From Cohnella ginsengisoli (GTDB lineage: Bacteria; Bacillota; Bacilli; Paenibacillales; Paenibacillaceae), in NCBI RefSeq assembly GCF_029525555.1, contig NZ_JAPDHZ010000002.1:533868-597867 (forward strand): DNA of 64,000 nt, written 5' to 3'. Below, one piece after another: positions 60,237 to 64,000 of this stretch. Positions within the stretch are counted from its first letter, which is position 1, and every line of letters starts with the position of its first letter. The position numbers and the translations under genes were made by a program. The notes under the pieces are model-generated. The model worked only from the letters and a program-made list of their open reading frames with translations. It was not told where the DNA came from and did not search any database.

Positions 60237-61211
60237 TTAATCTACCGCAGCGGCTCCGGTCCATGGGACGGCCGACTTGCGCATCGCCTTGATATCCTGC
60301 AGCGGCGGCAGGCCGAACAGCCTCCGATATTCCCGATTGAACTGCGACGGACTCTCGTAGCCGACGGCCAGCGCGGCCGTCGTCGCGCCCACCGGCCCGC
60401 TCAGCATCAGGCGCCGCGCCTCCTGAAGGCGAAGCTGCTTCTGATATTGCAGCGGGCCGATCGTCGTGATCGCCTTGAACTTGTGATGCAGTCCGGAGAC
60501 GCTCATGCTGCACGATTTGGCCAGCTCCTCGACGGTGAACGAACGCGCGTAGTTTTCCTTGATCCACTGGATCGCCTTGCCGACGCCGTCCGCCCGTTGA
60601 TCGAACAGCACCTTCTGAAAAAACAAATGGCCGTTATCGCCCGACAGCAAATGAAAAATCATTTCCCGCTTGAGCAGCTCGGACAGAAAACGAGCGTCGT
60701 TCGGCTTGTCGAGCAGCTTCAGCAGCCGCGAAAAGATGTCCAGCAGCTCCGCATCCGACTTCCCGACAAAAGCGCCCTTGCTCAAGCCTCTCTCCCTGGA
60801 TTCCGCGTCGATCCCCGCGTCCATCACCACGGAAGCGATCTCCTGCGTCGTAAAGTCGATGCGCAGCCCGATATAAGGCGAGCGCTCCGTCGCCCCCACG
60901 ACTTGCGCGGAGGCGGGGATGTCGATCAGCGACGCCAGGTAATCGCCCGCACCATAACGGTACACTTCCTGTCCCAGATACAGCTTCTTCCCGCCTTGAA
61001 GGATCAGACAAAAAGAAGGCGTCAAAACGCCCGGGATGCACTCCGTTTCCCGGCTGCGCTTCACGATGGAGAAGTACGGCACGACGGTCGACGTACGGCC
61101 TTCTGCCAACGAAAACCGATTGGCTAAGGCCAGTAGCTGGTCCAACGCCTTCTTATGAATGGATAACGGCTTATCGTACGTCCCGCCCGCATCCGATCCC
61201 GACTCAGGCAT
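60237..61211 (-). CDS. AraC-family regulator with AraC_N-type domain
   Basis: 324 residues. N-terminal AraC_N-like domain (CLILQGGKKLYLGQEVYRYG; PASAQVVGATERSPYIGLRI) and a C-terminal double HTH (VEELAKSCSMSVSGLHHKFK; TTAALAVGYESPSQFNREYR). GGAGGT lies eight bases before ATG. It is divergent from the MFS transporter, a layout common for efflux pumps with their own AraC activator. It runs convergent to the LacI gene, 33 bp apart. Confidence 0.93.
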   Translation of the reverse strand: MPESGSDAGGTYDKPLSIHKKALDQLLALANRFSLAEGRTSTVVPYFSIVKRSRETECIPGVLTPSFCLILQGGKKLYLGQEVYRYGAGDYLASLIDIPASAQVVGATERSPYIGLRIDFTTQEIASVVMDAGIDAESRERGLSKGAFVGKSDAELLDIFSRLLKLLDKPNDARFLSELLKREMIFHLLSGDNGHLFFQKVLFDQRADGVGKAIQWIKENYARSFTVEELAKSCSMSVSGLHHKFKAITTIGPLQYQKQLRLQEARRLMLSGPVGATTAALAVGYESPSQFNREYRRLFGLPPLQDIKAMRKSAVPWTGAAAVD

Positions 61212-61355
61212 ATCGCTCGACCTCCTTCACTCTTTCAAGTATCATATTGCAGCTTTAGGCAATTTTCAAGCAGGAAAGGTCTACTTCCCGCCGCCGATTC
61301 GATTCATAATACGGATCAGAGACACACATTTTATCGGGGAAAGGAACTTGCCTGC

Positions 61356-62772
61356 ATGCAGCAATCGAAAGGCATCATTTTAACGATCATTATCGCGTGT
61401 CAGCTGCTTGTCGTGCTGGACGCCTCCGTCATGGTGACGTCTATTCCGGAGATCGGCCGCTCGCTTCATATGTCGACCGTCAGTTTGACTTGGGTTCAGA
61501 ACAGCTATATTTTAGCCTTCGGCGGTTTTCTGCTGCTCGGCGCCCGGGCCGGAGACCTGCTGGGCCGCAGAAGGATGCTCGGCGCGGGGATCGGGCTTTT
61601 TTACGCTGACGTCCCTGCTCGCCGGTCTGGCGCCGACTGCCGAAGTGTTGCTTGTTTCCAGGGCTTTTCAAGGCTTTGCGGCCGCGCTGGCCACGCCGGC
61701 TGCGCTGGCCCTGCTGTCGGCCACGTTTACGGAGGAAAAGGAGCGGTCGAGGGCGATCGCGATGTACAGCGCGGTAGCCGGCGCGGGCGGCGGCGTCGGT
61801 CTCTTGCTCGGCGGATTTTTTACCGATTTTATATCGTGGCGCGTCGGGATGTTTATCAATGTTCCCATCGGCATCGTTTTAATGTACCTGGTGTGGCGTT
61901 ACGTGTCGGAATCGGAGACGAGGACCGGCCGGTTCGATCTGTGGGGCGCGCTGACGTCCGTCGTCGGCATGACCGGGCTGGTTTACGGCTTTGTCCAGGC
62001 CGCGGGTCAAGGCTGGGGTTCGGCGGAGACTTGGATCTGGCTCGGCATCGGGATCGTGTCGCTGACCGTCTTCGTGCTTGTCGAAAAGCGTGCGGTCGAG
62101 CCGATCGTGCCGCTGCGGTTGTTCGCGAGCCGTCAGCGCTCCGGGGCTTATCTGGGTCGGTTTCTGCTGGTCGGCGGCAACTTTTCGCTCTTTTTCTTTA
62201 TCCCGCAGTATTTGCAAAATGTGCTTGGCTTCGGTTCTCTTGAAGCGGGTCTAGCCTTTCTTCCGTTTACCGCGGCGCAATTCGGCATGATGTTCGTGAT
62301 GCAAAGCCTCGTTCTCCGTTACGGCAACCGCAAATTGTTGATCGCCGGCCTGCTGCTGGCGGTCATCGGGACGCTGTGGATGAGCCGGACGATCGCCGCG
62401 CAAACGGCGTATTTCCCGCAAATGTTTTTCCTGATGGTTATAATGGGCATCGGTTCCGGCTTAATGTTCCAGCCGCTCACCGCGCTTGGGCTCTCGAACG
62501 TCGACGCGCGCGATTCCGGCGCGGCTTCGGGTCTCATAAATGTGGCGCATCAGAGCGGCGCCTCGCTGGGCTTGGCGATTCTCGTCACCGTTTTTAACGC
62601 ATCGATCCAAGCAGGCCAAATCTCCGGGCAGCCATTCGCGCATGCGGTCTCGCATAGCTTGCTTGGATCCGTCGTCTTTCAGGCATCCGCCCTGGTCACG
62701 TCTATCCTTCTGCTTATACCTCTGCGCGCATCTGCCCGCAGAGCGGGTCGACTAGCGGCTCGTCGGCGCTAA
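61356..62772 (+). CDS. DHA2-family MFS multidrug transporter, frame broken at T6
   Basis: The first ~80 codons give the first spans and motif A (GARAGDLLGRRRML). At the T6 run 61597-61602 the frame shifts; one base less reads GIGLFTLTSLLAGLAPTAEV and joins the remaining ~390 residues, total 471, with about 14 spans as in EmrB/QacA-type pumps. Later motifs: ATPAALALLSATF, GAGGGVGLLLGGF and SGLINVAHQSGASLGLAIL. It is a proton-driven exporter in the membrane. AAAGGA lies ten bases before ATG. It is probably controlled by the divergent AraC gene. Confidence 0.87.
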
Positions 62773-62799
62773 CCGGGCCGATCGCATCATATTCGATCC

Positions 62800-62830
62800 G
62801 GCAAGCTGCCGGTCGGGCAGCTTGCCTTTT
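62800..62830 (+). terminator. Terminator of the MFS transporter gene
   Basis: A perfect 11-bp stem GGCAAGCTGCC with its complement, 5-nt loop, then TTTT; 28 bp past the stop. Confidence 0.85.
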
Positions 62831-62832
62831 CT

Positions 62833-62994
62833 ATGAGAACTGATCCGATACGTCCTCCCATTCCGTCAAGTCGGGCAGCTTCTGCATCCCCCAATAATCG
62901 AGGCACATACCAAGGCACAGCCTGCATGTAGACACTTTCGCCAACCGGAGAGCTCGGCTCAAGCACGATAAAATCGCCGAGATCGGTTTCATCC
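62833..62994 (-). pseudogene. Possible decayed small gene
   Basis: One frame gives DFIVLEPSSPVGESVYMQAV and another, further on, gives LDYWGMQKLPDLTEWEDVSD. Both look like real protein and read like two ends of one small cytoplasmic protein joined by a deletion or frameshift. There is no clear start site. It could be what remains of an immunity-like gene; the family was not recognised. Confidence 0.35.
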
Positions 62995-63456
62995 TCAATA
63001 GCGATCGTCTATTTTCCATTCATTATTTATTTTGACGAGCGAGTAGGACGTCCGGTCCGTCTCGTCGTTTTCCCACTCCCTCGTTACGAAGATCTCCGCG
63101 CCGGGTCCCGTCAAATTGTAGCTTTCGACTTGATAGCCGGTCAGATCGTAGGTTCGCGGCTCGAGGTCTTTTAAAAACCGCTTCATTTCATCGATGCTTT
63201 TCGAATCGGAGTCGTCCCCGGAGCACCACAAATATACGCGTTTTACAAAGTCATCGGTAGCGAACCGACTCCACCCCTCGATATGATTAAAGCTCGTAAA
63301 ATAACGTTCGATCGCAACGTTTAACTTGTCCGGCGTTAGCTCGCCCTTGCGTTCGACCTTGATCTCTTCTTGCGGAGATCGTGCATCCAAGCGACAGCCG
63401 CAAAGCATAATAATCAAGGCAAGGAACAGCAAGCAAAAAGCAGCTTTCGGTCTCAT
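62995..63456 (-). CDS. Putative lipoprotein, unknown function
   Basis: 153 residues. N-terminal lipoprotein signal with lipobox MLCGC near residue 21, then a soluble ~130-residue domain (VAIERYFTSFNHIEGWSRFA; AEIFVTREWENDETDRTSYS; NNEWKIDDRY). The ending 'LVKINNEWKIDDRY' resembles NTF2-like/DUF4878-type lipoprotein domains. It is probably on the outer face of the membrane. GGGAGGTGC lies a few bases before ATG. Function not known. Confidence 0.7.
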   Translation of the reverse strand: MRPKAAFCLLFLALIIMLCGCRLDARSPQEEIKVERKGELTPDKLNVAIERYFTSFNHIEGWSRFATDDFVKRVYLWCSGDDSDSKSIDEMKRFLKDLEPRTYDLTGYQVESYNLTGPGAEIFVTREWENDETDRTSYSLVKINNEWKIDDRY

Positions 63457-63569
63457 GGCAGCACCTCCCGTTTTATGAGTATATAGGCCGTCATCACCAT
63501 CCCATTACCCAGTATGCGCCCCCATTCCTTTTCCCGTCAGCTTACCCGCAAATTATTTACTTACTAATA

Positions 63570-63598
63570 TTGAGTTGCCTTATAATATAAAGTATAAT
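63570..63598 (+). promoter_or_regulatory. Sigma-A promoter of the luciferase-like gene
   Basis: -35 TTGAGT (63570-63575), 17-bp spacer, perfect -10 TATAAT (63593-63598), 28 bp before the start codon. Confidence 0.8.
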
Positions 63599-63626
63599 GG
63601 ATTTATCCGGAAGGGAGCGATCCACC

Positions 63627-64000
63627 ATGTCCGATCTAACGACTTCTAAAATGGAAATAGGAATCAGCACTTTTCTCGAAGCCGCTCCGAGAGACGGCGG
63701 CATCACGCACGCCGAGCGGCTGCGGCAGGCGGTCGAAGAGATCAATCTGGCCGAGCAGGCCGGCCTTGACGTCTACGCGATCGGGGAGCATCACCGCGCG
63801 GACTACGCAAGCTCCGCGCCGGCCGTCATTTTGGCCGCGGCAGCGGCCACGACCAAGCGGATCCGGCTCTCGAGCGCCGTGACCGTATTGTCTTCCGACG
63901 ACCCGGTCCGCGTGTACCAGGCGTTCTCGACGCTGGACGGCCTGTCGAACGGACGGGCGGAAATTATGGCGGGCCGCGGCTCGTTTATCGAATCGTTCCC
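63627..64000 (+). CDS. LLM-class flavin-dependent oxidoreductase, 3' end outside window
   Basis: 124 residues are visible, from the ATG at 63627 (AAGGGA ten bases upstream) to the window edge. The sequence shows the N-terminal half of a luciferase-like monooxygenase: [60 protein letters not shown], and the start of [16 protein letters not shown], which precedes the FMN phosphate loop. It is an FMNH2-dependent oxidoreductase of unknown substrate. A strong promoter lies just upstream. Confidence 0.92.
   Translation, partial: MSDLTTSKMEIGISTFLEAAPRDGGITHAERLRQAVEEINLAEQAGLDVYAIGEHHRADYASSAPAVILAAAAATTKRIRLSSAVTVLSSDDPVRVYQAFSTLDGLSNGRAEIMAGRGSFIESF

Noticed and set aside
62831..63019. Intact 62-residue protein overlapping the lipoprotein end
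   Set aside because: Only its C-terminal third looks like protein; the matching N-terminal part lies in another frame, so a decayed gene is more likely.

Overview
The window looks like chromosome of a high-GC, spore-forming member of the Bacillota, most likely Paenibacillaceae (Paenibacillus or Cohnella-like). This rests on strong GGAGG ribosome sites, YesM/YesN two-component pairs, LplB/YtcP-type and MalFG-type sugar importers, six AraC-type regulators, an SLH-domain GH18 enzyme and a YheC/YheD spore-coat ATP-grasp protein. Almost everything is glycan scavenging. No rRNA, tRNA, transposase or CRISPR was seen.

Layout. 1-7.0 kb: partial AraC regulator, covalent-FAD alditol oxidase-like enzyme, YheC/D, hybrid histidine kinase, malate:quinone oxidoreductase. 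7.0-16.6 kb (minus): operon of a GH63-like glycosidase, two LplB/YtcP-type permeases, a lipoprotein binding protein, a membrane-bound AraC sensor and an alginate-lyase-fold protein. 16.8-17.2 kb: six-copy 51-bp tandem repeat. 17.2-22 kb: secreted beta-helix/Fn3/CBM protein, GNAT, RNA methylase. 22-27.6 kb: divergent module with a DUF4038/GH140-like apiosidase candidate, amidohydrolase, Gfo/Idh/MocA dehydrogenase, ApnO-like oxidoisomerase, OiaC-like TIM barrel and GntR regulator around a TTGGTATACCAA operator. 27.6-36.8 kb: SLH-GH18, double GNAT, creatininase-family protein, FAD oxidoreductase with a discoidin-like tail, AraC, small membrane proteins, HAD, stalk protein. 36.9-39.8 kb: three-gene oxidative L-fucose/L-galactose-type operon with a divergent AraC. 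40.8-58.9 kb: eleven-gene minus-strand operon (GH78 rhamnosidase, YesM kinase, binding protein, two permeases, YesN regulator, GH127-like, Asp/Glu-racemase fold, RuBisCO-like protein, DUF1537 kinase, GH2), with a divergent LacI regulator and a 20-bp operator. 59-64 kb: LacI, AraC, DHA2-type MFS pump, lipoprotein, start of a luciferase-like monooxygenase.

How it fits together. The 22-27.6 kb module has candidates for apiose release, oxidation to apionolactone, lactone opening, conversion to 3-oxo-isoapionate and decarboxylation to erythrulose. The 44-47.6 kb block holds the kinase plus RuBisCO-like protein that would take the same intermediate through the phosphorylating branch. With rhamnosidase, GH127-like, GH2 and L-fucose/L-galactose genes, the substrate may be rhamnogalacturonan-II or apiosylated plant glycosides. 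This is inference from families and context.

Data quality. Fourteen genes carry a total of sixteen frameshifts, all at homopolymer runs and almost all repaired by removing one base. This points to homopolymer over-calling in the assembly rather than gene decay. I annotate these as single genes and say where the frame breaks.
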